From NCBI GenBank assembly GCA_009837185.1, contig VXUA01000045.1:1-57714 (forward strand): a stretch of 57,714 bases of DNA, written 5' to 3'. Below, in pieces: positions 46,051-55,071 of this stretch. This DNA comes from Gammaproteobacteria bacterium. GTDB lineage: Bacteria; Pseudomonadota; Gammaproteobacteria; Pseudomonadales; Azotimanducaceae. Under the pieces are notes generated by a model. It was given only the letters and a program-made list of their open reading frames with translations. It was not told where the DNA came from and ran no database searches. A program made the translations under genes and the position numbers. Within the stretch, counting starts at the first letter, position 1, and each line of letters starts with the position of its first letter.

Positions 46051-47315
46051 AAAACCTCAATAGATTATCTCAATTTGATGATCGTCGAACGTCCACGAAA
46101 GACGATACTAGAGAGTTTCTTCGTACGAATGATGGGGCACAGGAAGCAACCAATTCTGCACCGGAAACTCTTAATGATACAACAGATTCACAGAACGACT
46201 CAGCATCAGCAGAGTCGTTGTTGATTTTCCAAATTGAGTGGGATAGTCAACCGAGTCATCGTGAGATGTATTTCAAACTAGAAATTGATGCGGACGGCAA
46301 TTTCAGTGGGGAATGGACTAACAACGACAAAATGACGTTTCCAGTGGAGAATCTTAAGATTCAAGACAATGAGTTTTACTTTACATTCCAACCACATTTC
46401 GACGACAAAAAATATGTACAAGAATATAAAGGAACTTTCAATGAAGAGACTATTTCTGGTGAAATGTTTGAGAGATCGGGTGATATTCAAGCCCCAGGTG
46501 CCTGGTCGTTTAGTGGGCACCTTAAACCAGACGAACCTCCACCACCGGTTGCGGTTGAAATTGAACCTTTTGCGCCTTTAGCTTGGGATGATGGGCTGTA
46601 TACAGTACTTACAAAATCAAACGAATGGACCGACGTGCAGAAGCGATTCATTGAATGTAAGGGAGCCGAAGAACAAGAAACTGAATTACTCATGAATTTC
46701 GATGCGGTAACTAATGATCCGGAATTCGCCATTTTTTTGGACACCTTTGTCGAAACCACCATGAATATTCAAGGAGAGGAATCGTTATCCGCAGACTCTA
46801 CAGAGGAGACTGTGCCACTCGAATGTGCAAAGTTAGAACTCACACTGTATCCGGTGCGCATATTGCGAACACACTTCAGAGTGCGTATCTGGTTGGATCA
46901 GCTACCATCGCTTTGGGATACTGCTCCAGAACGAGTGGCGAAGTCTACAACTTACAACCGATCTTTCCCCTTTGTCTTATCGCGAGTAGTGTTAGACACA
47001 TCGTCGTTAAATGTCCAATACTCGAAGAACAACATTTATCGACCCTACTGGGATCGATACCATGGCAACACTATGCTGAATGCGGATGAGGAAGAGGTGT
47101 TCTTAACGAGAGATGATTTATACGGAGACATTAACGGCAACACTTTTCACCATTCCGTACACATGACCTTTGTTGACCCCACTTCGACGCGTCTGAAGAT
47201 GAAGTATGGTTACAACCACGATGAGTGCGCTCTGCCTGAGACGCTCGTGTTGGATACCGAAGTACAGACAAGTTACACTTTAGAATTAGAGTTCAACCGA
47301 GGCGACATTAAATAA
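46047..47315 (+). CDS. unknown protein with beta-rich domains
   Basis: 422 residues from TTG, sharing TTGA with the previous stop. The first 60 residues are polar and disordered-looking (Asn/Asp/Thr/Ser-rich). A beta-rich section follows: HREMYFKLEIDADGNFSGEW, DNEFYFTFQPHFDD and YKGTFNEETISGEMFERSGD. This looks like a lipocalin- or PepSY-type barrel half without a named match. The C-terminal 200 residues are also beta-rich. No signal peptide of its own, which fits either a coupled gene or a frameshifted continuation. Confidence 0.5.
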   Translation: MKNLNRLSQFDDRRTSTKDDTREFLRTNDGAQEATNSAPETLNDTTDSQNDSASAESLLIFQIEWDSQPSHREMYFKLEIDADGNFSGEWTNNDKMTFPVENLKIQDNEFYFTFQPHFDDKKYVQEYKGTFNEETISGEMFERSGDIQAPGAWSFSGHLKPDEPPPPVAVEIEPFAPLAWDDGLYTVLTKSNEWTDVQKRFIECKGAEEQETELLMNFDAVTNDPEFAIFLDTFVETTMNIQGEESLSADSTEETVPLECAKLELTLYPVRILRTHFRVRIWLDQLPSLWDTAPERVAKSTTYNRSFPFVLSRVVLDTSSLNVQYSKNNIYRPYWDRYHGNTMLNADEEEVFLTRDDLYGDINGNTFHHSVHMTFVDPTSTRLKMKYGYNHDECALPETLVLDTEVQTSYTLELEFNRGDIK

Positions 47316-47496
47316 TCTACGATCGGTAAACACTAATTGTGATGCCCGTTCTGAGTATGAATCTCATCAGTGTGGTGTCAAGACTTTGTCCAGTTGAGGA
47401 CCATGTTTGTGGAAAAGGATATCCTGCTCTGAACTCTGCAGAAGTCTATGGTGAATTGAAGGGTCGTGCTGAGCAAGTTACCAACCTGTCCATTTC

Positions 47497-48522
47497 CTAA
47501 TTTTCGTAATCCACGCGTAGTCGGGTTGCATCCGTTTCTAACGTTCGATTTTGGTATCCCGCTAAATTCAACAATATCGACTCCAGCGCGAGCCACGAAT
47601 CACCTTGCAAGATGCCTTTTTGTTGACAATCTAAGTGCGCGCACTCAACGAGCAGACGTTCCAGTCCTGTCCGACCTATCCTTTTGATAACTCGTTCACC
47701 AACACGGCGCCGGTTCGACGAAAGGTATGTTCGGCGGCCACAGGCTAAGTCATGGTATTTGCGGAGTTGAGAACCTAGAGCACCGACAAGAAACAATGGT
47801 TGAGTTCCCTCTCTGCGAACTGCCGCTAGCATGGTCGATAGCTTGTCGACGTTGCCATTGCATGCGGCATCTACTAAATCAAACGCACCGCTGATGCTCC
47901 AATTGATTCGCGTCAACTCTTCGATTCCCACAACCTTGTCTTCATTCAAAAATATCAAACGAAGTTTTTCAAGTTCCTGTTGAGCAGCATAGAGATTGCC
48001 ATCCGTAAGATCGGCAAGTTCCCTAATCGCGTCTTCACTGAGTTTTAAGCCAAGAGCTTGTGCTCGATCTTTAATCCAATGAGACAGTTTCGCGGTCGGA
48101 ACGATGTCAATGATTACCGTGGTAGCTAAAGCAGAAATTGTTTTGAACCACGCAGCATTGCGAGAACGGTAGTCCCACGACCAACCTCGCAATATCATGA
48201 TCGTTTCCCCGTTCGCGTCCTGAATCCATTCTTCTAATGCAGCTTGTACTTTTGTTGTAAAAACGTTCTTAGTGAGACGGACGTCGAAGAGGCGTTTTTC
48301 TGCAAACAGCGAACGACCCGACGCATCAGCTAACAACGAGTACCACTCATCTGGTTGCGCGATCTCTACATGTTCGATTTCAGCGAAACCGCGAGTCTCA
48401 GCCTCTGCAACGATAAGGTCAACGCTCTCCTCAAGGAGAAGTAATTCGTTACCCACTAAAAAATACAGTGGGTCCAATTGCTTATTTAAACTCTGAGGAA
48501 ATTTGTCAAAAGTGACGATCAC
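47497..48522 (-). CDS. holA: DNA polymerase III delta subunit
   Basis: 341 residues from GTG, the usual length. Delta opens the beta clamp within the clamp-loader complex. Features match HolA: PLYFLVGNELLLLEESVDLI near the start, SLFAEKRLFDVRLTKNVF, TVIIDIVPTAKLSHWIKDRA, LADLTDGNLYAAQQELEKL and DLVDAACNGNVDKLSTMLAA. It follows lptE by 12 bp, as in other gammaproteobacteria. Confidence 0.92.
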   Translation of the reverse strand: MIVTFDKFPQSLNKQLDPLYFLVGNELLLLEESVDLIVAEAETRGFAEIEHVEIAQPDEWYSLLADASGRSLFAEKRLFDVRLTKNVFTTKVQAALEEWIQDANGETIMILRGWSWDYRSRNAAWFKTISALATTVIIDIVPTAKLSHWIKDRAQALGLKLSEDAIRELADLTDGNLYAAQQELEKLRLIFLNEDKVVGIEELTRINWSISGAFDLVDAACNGNVDKLSTMLAAVRREGTQPLFLVGALGSQLRKYHDLACGRRTYLSSNRRRVGERVIKRIGRTGLERLLVECAHLDCQQKGILQGDSWLALESILLNLAGYQNRTLETDATRLRVDYEN

Positions 48523-48534
48523 CGTATGTGAATC

Positions 48535-49050
48535 TCACTTTGTTTCCTGTTCTCGTGCGAGCCGAAGGTACAGTTCATGTACGAAATCGTCAACCACACC
48601 TTGAATGAGTTCAGTCCTCACTGTTTGTTCTTCTGCAGAAGTGCTCAACAACTGGTTTGGATGTACGCGTACCCGCCCCGCTTTTGTAAACGAAGTGTCC
48701 TCTACAGTCTCTTTGTCACCGTTAAACCAAAGCGTGAAAGTAACCTCAAGAATCAGTTCATACTCTAGCAGGCCCTCTCTCGGTACAACCAAAGATGTCG
48801 ACTTCTGTAAATTTGAATCCTTTAAACGAATTGACAAATCTGCACTCTCTGAATCGGAAACAGATACTTCATTGAGTGAAAACGCGTGCTTGAGCTCCTT
48901 TTCTAAGGCCGGTGATTTTGCTACGTCAATGTTGACCGACGATAGGTACGTACCGAGCGTCGTCGTGCGAATATAGAATCCACATCCAGACGCCAACGAT
49001 AGTGTCACTACCAACAGCAGAAACGACTTAAACGGGCAAATGAACCTCAC
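48535..49050 (-). CDS. lptE: LPS-assembly lipoprotein LptE
   Basis: About 170 residues. LptE plugs the LptD barrel in the outer membrane. The signal peptide ends in the lipobox LASGCGF; the GCGF(Y/H) start of the mature protein is typical. GTG 49050 lies just after the leuS stop and is preferred over a TTG inside leuS. It sits between leuS and holA, the standard position. Sequence conservation in this family is low, so position carries much of the assignment. Confidence 0.85.
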   Translation of the reverse strand: MRFICPFKSFLLLVVTLSLASGCGFYIRTTTLGTYLSSVNIDVAKSPALEKELKHAFSLNEVSVSDSESADLSIRLKDSNLQKSTSLVVPREGLLEYELILEVTFTLWFNGDKETVEDTSFTKAGRVRVHPNQLLSTSAEEQTVRTELIQGVVDDFVHELYLRLAREQETK

Positions 49051-49057
49051 TACAGTA

Positions 49058-51493
49058 CTACGCCGCGGGTTTTGTAACAAAATTCAACATCCGGTTCTTC
49101 ACGTAAATGGTCCGTTGAACGTCAAAGCCTTCAAGGTGCCGAACTAAATTAGGTTGCGTCTTCGCCCGCTCGACTACTTCAGTTTCGGTGCTATCAGTCT
49201 TTACATCGATCATGGCGCGCGTTTTACCATTCACCGAGACTGGGATAGACACGGTTTCCACCTTGAGTAGCTCTGCATCGTAGGAAGGCCACCATCCACA
49301 GCCGAACAGACCTCCCTGACGTCCTAATTGCTCATGGAGTTCCTCTGCAATGTGGGGACAGAACGGTGAAACTAACACTACCAAGGGTTCAACTTCCGAT
49401 ATCAGGGGAGTACGTCCGTCTGCTCGAACTTCGTTGAGATATTCCATCATTGCGGCAATTGCGGTGTTATATCGGAGTTGGCTCAAATCATCGGTAACCT
49501 GTTTAATGGTGCGATGCAATGACTTTTTTAGTGGAGACTCTGATGTACTCGGAACTGCTTCATGAACGGACTGCCAAAGTCTGTTTAAAAACTTGTACGG
49601 ACCTTGAATCCCGTCTTCGCGATAGTCGCCTCCCTGTTCAAAGGGTCCTAAGAACATGAGATAGAGTCGTACCGTATCAGCCCCAAATTTTGCAATAACA
49701 GAGTCCGGTACTATTACGTTGCCTCTACTCTTTGAAATTTTTCGGCCTTCGCGAATTAATAAACCATGCGCGCGAAACTTTCTATAGGGTTCCTCAAAAT
49801 TTAATATCCCCATGTCATATAGTGCCATAGTTAAGAATCGAGAATAGAGCATGTGCAGGACCGCATGTTCGTTCCCGCCAATGTAAGACGTAACCGGTAA
49901 CCAATGATGAAGTATTTCTGAGTTGAAGGGTTGATCAGTCGTATCCGTACATGGATAACGGAGGAAGTACCATGCGCTATCCAAAAAGGTATCCGAAACA
50001 TCAGTTTCTCGACACGCATCTTTACCACACGTCGGACAAGTTACGTTTACCCAATCTGGGTCCCTTGACAATGGGCTTTCGCCGCGATCGTTCGGTCGAA
50101 AATCCTCAAGATAGGGTAGTAATACAGGCAAATCCTGTTCTGGTACGACAACTGGACCACAATCACAGCAATGAATAATCGGAATAGGTGGTCCCCAATA
50201 CCGTTGCCGTGAGATACACCAATCATGTAATCGGTAAGAGATCGCTACTTCTGCAAGCTCGTCCTTGCGCAACCACGCAACTATTTTGTCCTTCGCATCC
50301 GCGACGTCTAAGCCATCGAATTTACCAGAGTTGACCAGCGTACCATCACCTTCGTACGCGGCGATCAGATCAATCACGTTGTTCGCGCCGGGTTCCGCGA
50401 TTACACGCCGAATAGGTAGTTTAAACTTGGTTGCGAACTCGAAGTCGCGTTGATCGTGTCCTGGAACAGCCATGATCGCGCCAGTCCCGTAATCGACCAA
50501 AACGTAATCAGATATCCAAATAGGAATACGCGCTTTTGTCACAGGGTTAATGCAATACGATCCTGTAAATACACCAGTCTTTTCTCGGTCAAGCAATTGT
50601 CGCTCAACGATATCTTGTTGTGCTACGTGGCTCAAATACCGATCGACTGCCTTGCTTTGTCCATCGGTAGTCACACTTTCGACAAGTTCGTGCTCCGGTG
50701 CAAGTACTAGGTAGGTTGCACCAAACAGTGTATCTGGGCGCGTGGTAAAGACTACGATGTTCTCGTTAGAGTCTTCTCGCGCAAATTGCACATGAGCGCC
50801 AGTGCTCGCGCCGATCCAGTTCGTCTGTGCGGCTTTGGTCGTTTTTGACCAATCTAATTCGTCAATGTTGTCCAGCAATCGTTTGGAATATTTGGTAATC
50901 TTGACAAACCACTGAGGAAGCTGGCGCTGACCTACTTTCGCGTCACAACGTTCACAAAAACCGTTGATCACCTGCTCGTTGGCGAGGACCGTTAAACAGG
51001 ACGGACACCAATTAACTGCCGCTTCTCGACGCTCGATCAGTCCAGCTTTGAATAGTTGAACGAAAATCCATTGCGTCCACCGATAGTATTCTGAATCTGT
51101 AGTATCGACTGTATGAGTCCAGTCAAACATTCCCCCAAAACGCTTTAACTGCTCAGTAAAGTTCGCAATATTCTTCGGGATTAGTTCGTTTGGATTAGTA
51201 CCGGTCTTCAATGCGAAGTTTTCGCTGTGAATACCAAAAGCATCAAAACCAATCGGTTCAAAAACGGTCTTGCCTAGCAGACGCTGAAAACGGCCTTGAA
51301 CATCCGCCCCTGTGTAGGCATAGATGTTGCCGATGTGCAAACCCTCCGCAGATGGGTAGGGAAACATCATGAGGTTGTAGAAAGGATGTTGTACTTCGCG
51401 CAGATCTTGTTCTGAAAGCGAGTTAGTACCCTGTTCCTCCCACCACTTTTGCCACTTTTGCTCGACAGCGGTGGGGTCGTAAGGAGTGTTCAA
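49058..51493 (-). CDS. leuS: leucyl-tRNA synthetase
   Basis: 811 residues from TTG (no ATG is available after the upstream in-frame stop). The class I motif is PYPSAEGLHIGN and the KMSKS loop is KISKSRGNV. The CP1 editing domain is present (TTRPDTLFGATYLVLAPEHE; GTGAIMAVPGHDQRDFEFA), as are the zinc cysteines (NWCPSCLTVLANEQV, CERCDAK). The length and the stretch GFDAFGIHSENFALKTGTNP differ from the roughly 860-residue enterobacterial form and resemble a shorter LeuRS type. It starts the leuS-lptE-holA run. Confidence 0.94.
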   Translation of the reverse strand: MNTPYDPTAVEQKWQKWWEEQGTNSLSEQDLREVQHPFYNLMMFPYPSAEGLHIGNIYAYTGADVQGRFQRLLGKTVFEPIGFDAFGIHSENFALKTGTNPNELIPKNIANFTEQLKRFGGMFDWTHTVDTTDSEYYRWTQWIFVQLFKAGLIERREAAVNWCPSCLTVLANEQVINGFCERCDAKVGQRQLPQWFVKITKYSKRLLDNIDELDWSKTTKAAQTNWIGASTGAHVQFAREDSNENIVVFTTRPDTLFGATYLVLAPEHELVESVTTDGQSKAVDRYLSHVAQQDIVERQLLDREKTGVFTGSYCINPVTKARIPIWISDYVLVDYGTGAIMAVPGHDQRDFEFATKFKLPIRRVIAEPGANNVIDLIAAYEGDGTLVNSGKFDGLDVADAKDKIVAWLRKDELAEVAISYRLHDWCISRQRYWGPPIPIIHCCDCGPVVVPEQDLPVLLPYLEDFRPNDRGESPLSRDPDWVNVTCPTCGKDACRETDVSDTFLDSAWYFLRYPCTDTTDQPFNSEILHHWLPVTSYIGGNEHAVLHMLYSRFLTMALYDMGILNFEEPYRKFRAHGLLIREGRKISKSRGNVIVPDSVIAKFGADTVRLYLMFLGPFEQGGDYREDGIQGPYKFLNRLWQSVHEAVPSTSESPLKKSLHRTIKQVTDDLSQLRYNTAIAAMMEYLNEVRADGRTPLISEVEPLVVLVSPFCPHIAEELHEQLGRQGGLFGCGWWPSYDAELLKVETVSIPVSVNGKTRAMIDVKTDSTETEVVERAKTQPNLVRHLEGFDVQRTIYVKNRMLNFVTKPAA

Positions 51494-52089
51494 TTTGTCG
51501 TGAATGAAAGTAGTCTAGTAGATTTGAGAGAAAAAGAATTATGCACTGCTAAAGAAAATCGAAGAAAAGAAAAAATCTCGCTACACTAATTGGAGTGTCA
51601 GGGCTAACATATTGACACTTCAGAGTCAGTCATCGATAAATGGTTTTTGTAAATTATTTACACGTCTGTCCTAAAGAACATTCAGGCCCGTTTACTATTT
51701 CAATTTTCAAGTGAATGTTTCGAAGCAAAAATTGAACTCAAGAGGAACTACCCGAGTGTACCACCCATATAACACACACAACCCATAGTCTCTTCCAAGT
51801 TATCGGTGGATAAAGTTTGAAACTCCCAAATCAATGCTCCGCTGAATCGCCGAAGCTTACTCCGAATACGTTTCAGACTACGAAGTTGATCTTCGTACAC
51901 AACTGTATTACGTAGATGAATCAGCGAAAAATTTGTTGGTATCAGCTATTTGTTAAATTAAGCGACAAAAACACTAACAAGTCAGCATCCGTGTGCATAA
52001 TCTTACCTCAAGGTTGAACCCCGAGGTACGGATGCTTCAAAATGCGAAAGGGATTTCGCATTGGGTTCTCCGTGGAAGCGGGGACCTTA
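51494..52089. other. intergenic gap between lnt and leuS
   Basis: About 600 bp, long for this conserved block. No convincing coding frame or RNA gene was seen. It includes a hairpin near lnt (52041-52062). The leuS promoter should be at the left part, but I cannot place it. Confidence 0.35.
52041..52062 (-). terminator. hairpin downstream of lnt, possible terminator
   Basis: AATGCGAAA and TTTCGCATT pair around a 4-base loop. Read on the minus strand it lies about 28 bases after the lnt stop and is followed by TTG rather than a full T run, so terminator strength is doubtful. Confidence 0.4.
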
Positions 52090-53787
52090 TTACCAATCGT
52101 CATCCGGATCTTCATCTCCTTCGGTGGCTTCATCGAAGATTTCTTCCTGTTCCAAATCCTCTACGTCGTCATCAGTTTCGCTGTCGCCTCCAAAAACGCG
52201 TCTCATAAACATTAACCCCAGCACACCTCCAAAAGCAGAGAGCACGCCACCACCAAGCACAGCAATCACTCCCCAGACCCAGGCATACACTCCAGCCACG
52301 TACCTAACAAACCAAGTCTCCCCTTCCATCGTTCGGATGGTTCCACGTACAACACCTTGTTCATCAACGGGCATCGTCGCGATCAACTTTCCCTTCGGGT
52401 CTACGATTCCGCTAATTCCCTTTGTCGTCGCGCGCGCTAAGTAACGCCCAGTTTCCACAGATCGCATGCGCGCAATCTGCATGTGCTGGGCTGGGCCGAT
52501 GGAATTTCCAAACCACGCATCCTCACTAATCGTTACCAAAAAGTCAGCATCTCGACTACGTATCGCAACGTAAGAGGGGAATGCAATTTCGTAACAGATA
52601 GTCATGCCCACTGTTACACCCTCTAGCACCATGTTGTTTTGTCGACCGATTCCCGGGCCGATCCGGTTAATTGGCAAATTCAACCACTGTATGATTGGTT
52701 TTAGAACAGTTTCAAAAGGAATTTGCTCTCCAAAAGGTGCCATTTTTTTCTTCTGATATTCCTGATACTCTCGACCGTGCTTGCTCACCCCTACGGCAGC
52801 GTTGTGAAGAAAGGGATCTTCTTCTCCCCGAACTATGGTTTGACTCAACACACCTGTAATCAGCGACGCATCGACGCGAATTGCGAGTGAATAGAGCGCA
52901 TCGATCAGTTCTTGATTTACCACTATATGGAGGGCACCTTCTGGCCAAATAACAAAGTCAACGCCTTCCGCCTCAAGAGACAATCTCGAGTTAGTTCGTA
53001 ATGACAAAGCCGGCCCACTTCCAGAGGTCTTTTCTATGATCGAAAAATTACTCTGTACTAATGCTATCTCTTTCTCTTCGACCGGTTGCGTCCAAGGTAC
53101 GTTAAGTAGTACGATTCCTAACAACCATGGGAACACTGCTAAAGCCATCGTAATGAGCCGAATTCGCCGAATTCGATACAACGCCATCGCCGTAACTAAA
53201 ACGAAAAAGCTGACGAGAGTCACGCCCCCAATAGTTGCTAGTCCGGCCAACCAAGTGTCGATAAACGCGTAGCCAGCTTGCAACCACGGAAATGCGATGT
53301 CAGATTCCAATAGGTTGTTTTGAAACTCAAAGACCACCCAACCTAGGGCTGTTCCTAAAACTGAGTAGCCGCCGAGCTCGCGCGAAGGTTTCCACTCTAA
53401 GGTGTAAGAATTTTCAGCGGTCCGGATGAATCTTGGTCTGCGTGCCCAAAGTTCTTGAAAAATGAAGATGATCGCGGTGAACACAACAGCATTAGCTAAC
53501 ACGAACAACACGGTTACCCAAGTTGAGATCGTGTTCGAAATGCCTCCAACGGCCAAAAAGCTGCTGTGTACCCAAGAAGTGCCCACCGAGTACATACTGA
53601 CAGCAAATGCGAATGGAACTAACAACCTCAGCAAGAACGCACGCTCGAAGACTTGCTCTGAAGCAAAAAACAACAACACCAGAGATGCAAGCGCAAGCGG
53701 CCAAATCTCAAACGGCGCAAACGCTATCGGGTAGATCGCGCCGCCTAGAAACGCCAGTGCGAGGATCACCGCGGCGCGGTGTTGCAC
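52090..53787 (-). CDS. lnt: apolipoprotein N-acyltransferase
   Basis: 565 residues from GTG. Lnt adds the third acyl chain to lipoproteins at the inner membrane. Six N-terminal helices are followed by a nitrilase domain with the catalytic set: Glu in VIWPEGALHI, Lys in YQKKKMAPFGEQIPFE and Cys in GMTICYEIAFPSYV. After the last helix (WGVIAVLGGGVLSAFGGVL) comes an unusual acidic tail of about 30 residues (ETDDDVEDLEQEE..EDPDDDW). The GTG shares one base with the corC stop. Confidence 0.93.
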   Translation of the reverse strand: MQHRAAVILALAFLGGAIYPIAFAPFEIWPLALASLVLLFFASEQVFERAFLLRLLVPFAFAVSMYSVGTSWVHSSFLAVGGISNTISTWVTVLFVLANAVVFTAIIFIFQELWARRPRFIRTAENSYTLEWKPSRELGGYSVLGTALGWVVFEFQNNLLESDIAFPWLQAGYAFIDTWLAGLATIGGVTLVSFFVLVTAMALYRIRRIRLITMALAVFPWLLGIVLLNVPWTQPVEEKEIALVQSNFSIIEKTSGSGPALSLRTNSRLSLEAEGVDFVIWPEGALHIVVNQELIDALYSLAIRVDASLITGVLSQTIVRGEEDPFLHNAAVGVSKHGREYQEYQKKKMAPFGEQIPFETVLKPIIQWLNLPINRIGPGIGRQNNMVLEGVTVGMTICYEIAFPSYVAIRSRDADFLVTISEDAWFGNSIGPAQHMQIARMRSVETGRYLARATTKGISGIVDPKGKLIATMPVDEQGVVRGTIRTMEGETWFVRYVAGVYAWVWGVIAVLGGGVLSAFGGVLGLMFMRRVFGGDSETDDDVEDLEQEEIFDEATEGDEDPDDDW

Positions 53788-54626
53788 TATGGTTGAATCA
53801 CCTGCAATAACGTGATCTTCCGATCGTCAGCATTTATAACACGAACCTTCATCGCACCTATTTGCAACTCGTCGCCATTAGCTGGTACTCGGCCAAACTT
53901 CCGGGTAATGACTCCGCCGACAGTCTCCAGTTCCCCTCGAGGAAGGTCGACGTTAAAGTACTCGTTGAACTCGTCAATAGACGCGTCCCCGCGCACACGA
54001 AACTGGTGATCTGCTAAGGGCACGATGCTCTGATCCTCGTAGTCGGATTGATCATGTTCGTCTTCGATATTACCAACGATCTGTTCCAGAATATCTTCGA
54101 TCGTTACTAGCCCAGAAACGTGCCCGAACTCGTCAACTACTATTGCCATGTGACGTCTTGAGGAACGAAAGTCCTTCAACAGCACGTTGAGTCGTTTACT
54201 TTCTGGTATCAGCGACGGTGGTCGACAAATTTTCGCAACATCGAAGCCATTGTCGTTTTTTACATTCGCGTCAATCAACAAGTCCTTGGCATGCAAGATT
54301 CCACGGATGTCATCGACATCTTCTCCGATTACCGGAAATCGAGTGTGCTGAGATTTGGCGATTTGCGCCAGAATTTGCTGGCGACTCGAATCAGCTCGAA
54401 CGTATGCCATCCGAGCCCGTGGCACCATGATATCCCGTACACGCATGTCAGCGACATGGAGTGCGCCAAAAATTATCTTCAGCGTGTCTGCGCTCTCAAT
54501 TTCTTCTGACGCGAACTCCTTGATCGCTTTTTTAAATTTGTTGGAGGAATCGTCGTTCCGATCGTCGGCAAATAGTTGTTCAAACCATTCTCGCCAGCGA
54601 GGTTTACTTTCTACTTCTTCAGCCAT
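53787..54626 (-). CDS. corC: CorC/YbeX-type CBS-domain transporter-associated protein
   Basis: 279 residues. Two CBS domains are visible (VRDIMVPRARMAYVRADSS; HARTF-like turn TRFPVIGEDVDDIRGILHAKD), followed by DEFGHVSGLVTIEDILEQIVG and a C-terminal CorC-HlyC domain (RVRGDASIDEFNEYFNVDLP, ETVGGVITRKFGRVP). No membrane domain. Linked to magnesium/cobalt homeostasis and, by synteny, to ribosome functions. Overlaps ybeY by 8 bp and touches lnt. Confidence 0.92.
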   Translation of the reverse strand: MAEEVESKPRWREWFEQLFADDRNDDSSNKFKKAIKEFASEEIESADTLKIIFGALHVADMRVRDIMVPRARMAYVRADSSRQQILAQIAKSQHTRFPVIGEDVDDIRGILHAKDLLIDANVKNDNGFDVAKICRPPSLIPESKRLNVLLKDFRSSRRHMAIVVDEFGHVSGLVTIEDILEQIVGNIEDEHDQSDYEDQSIVPLADHQFRVRGDASIDEFNEYFNVDLPRGELETVGGVITRKFGRVPANGDELQIGAMKVRVINADDRKITLLQVIQP

Positions 54627-55071
54627 AGTCTTCGTACGGGTTGGGAAAACCCAATCTGTGCATTAAGTCTGACTCTAACGATTCCATCCGTTGAGCCTCC
54701 TGTTCAGTTTGGTGATCTAACCCACACAAGTGCAACGTCCCATGTACGACGAGATGAGCTAAATGAGATGAAAGAGCTTTTCCTTGTTCTTGTGCTTCTT
54801 GCAACGCCAATGGTACGCAAATGGCAAGGTCGCCCAATATTTCTTGACAGTCACTCTGAAAAGCTAAAACATTCGTTGGTTTGTCAATTTTTCGAAATTG
54901 TCGATTTAACATCCGTGCTTCTTCGAGACCCATGAATCGCACGCATATCTCGCCTGTTCGGTCTCCCCGTGCTAATTCCACCCATTCAGCAACTTCGCTG
55001 TCAGATACATCCGGTACGGGTTCTGCAAATTGCACGACTACGGGTGCTGTTGATTCGAGAATCATGTTCAT
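54619..55071 (-). CDS. ybeY: endoribonuclease YbeY
   Basis: 150 residues. The zinc motif HGTLHLCGLDH is at 110-120 (three histidines), and the arginine-containing RQFRKIDKPTNVLAFQSD is typical. YbeY takes part in 16S rRNA maturation and ribosome quality control. The ATG overlaps the phoH TGA (ATGA) and the stop overlaps corC. Confidence 0.95.
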   Translation of the reverse strand: MNMILESTAPVVVQFAEPVPDVSDSEVAEWVELARGDRTGEICVRFMGLEEARMLNRQFRKIDKPTNVLAFQSDCQEILGDLAICVPLALQEAQEQGKALSSHLAHLVVHGTLHLCGLDHQTEQEAQRMESLESDLMHRLGFPNPYEDYG

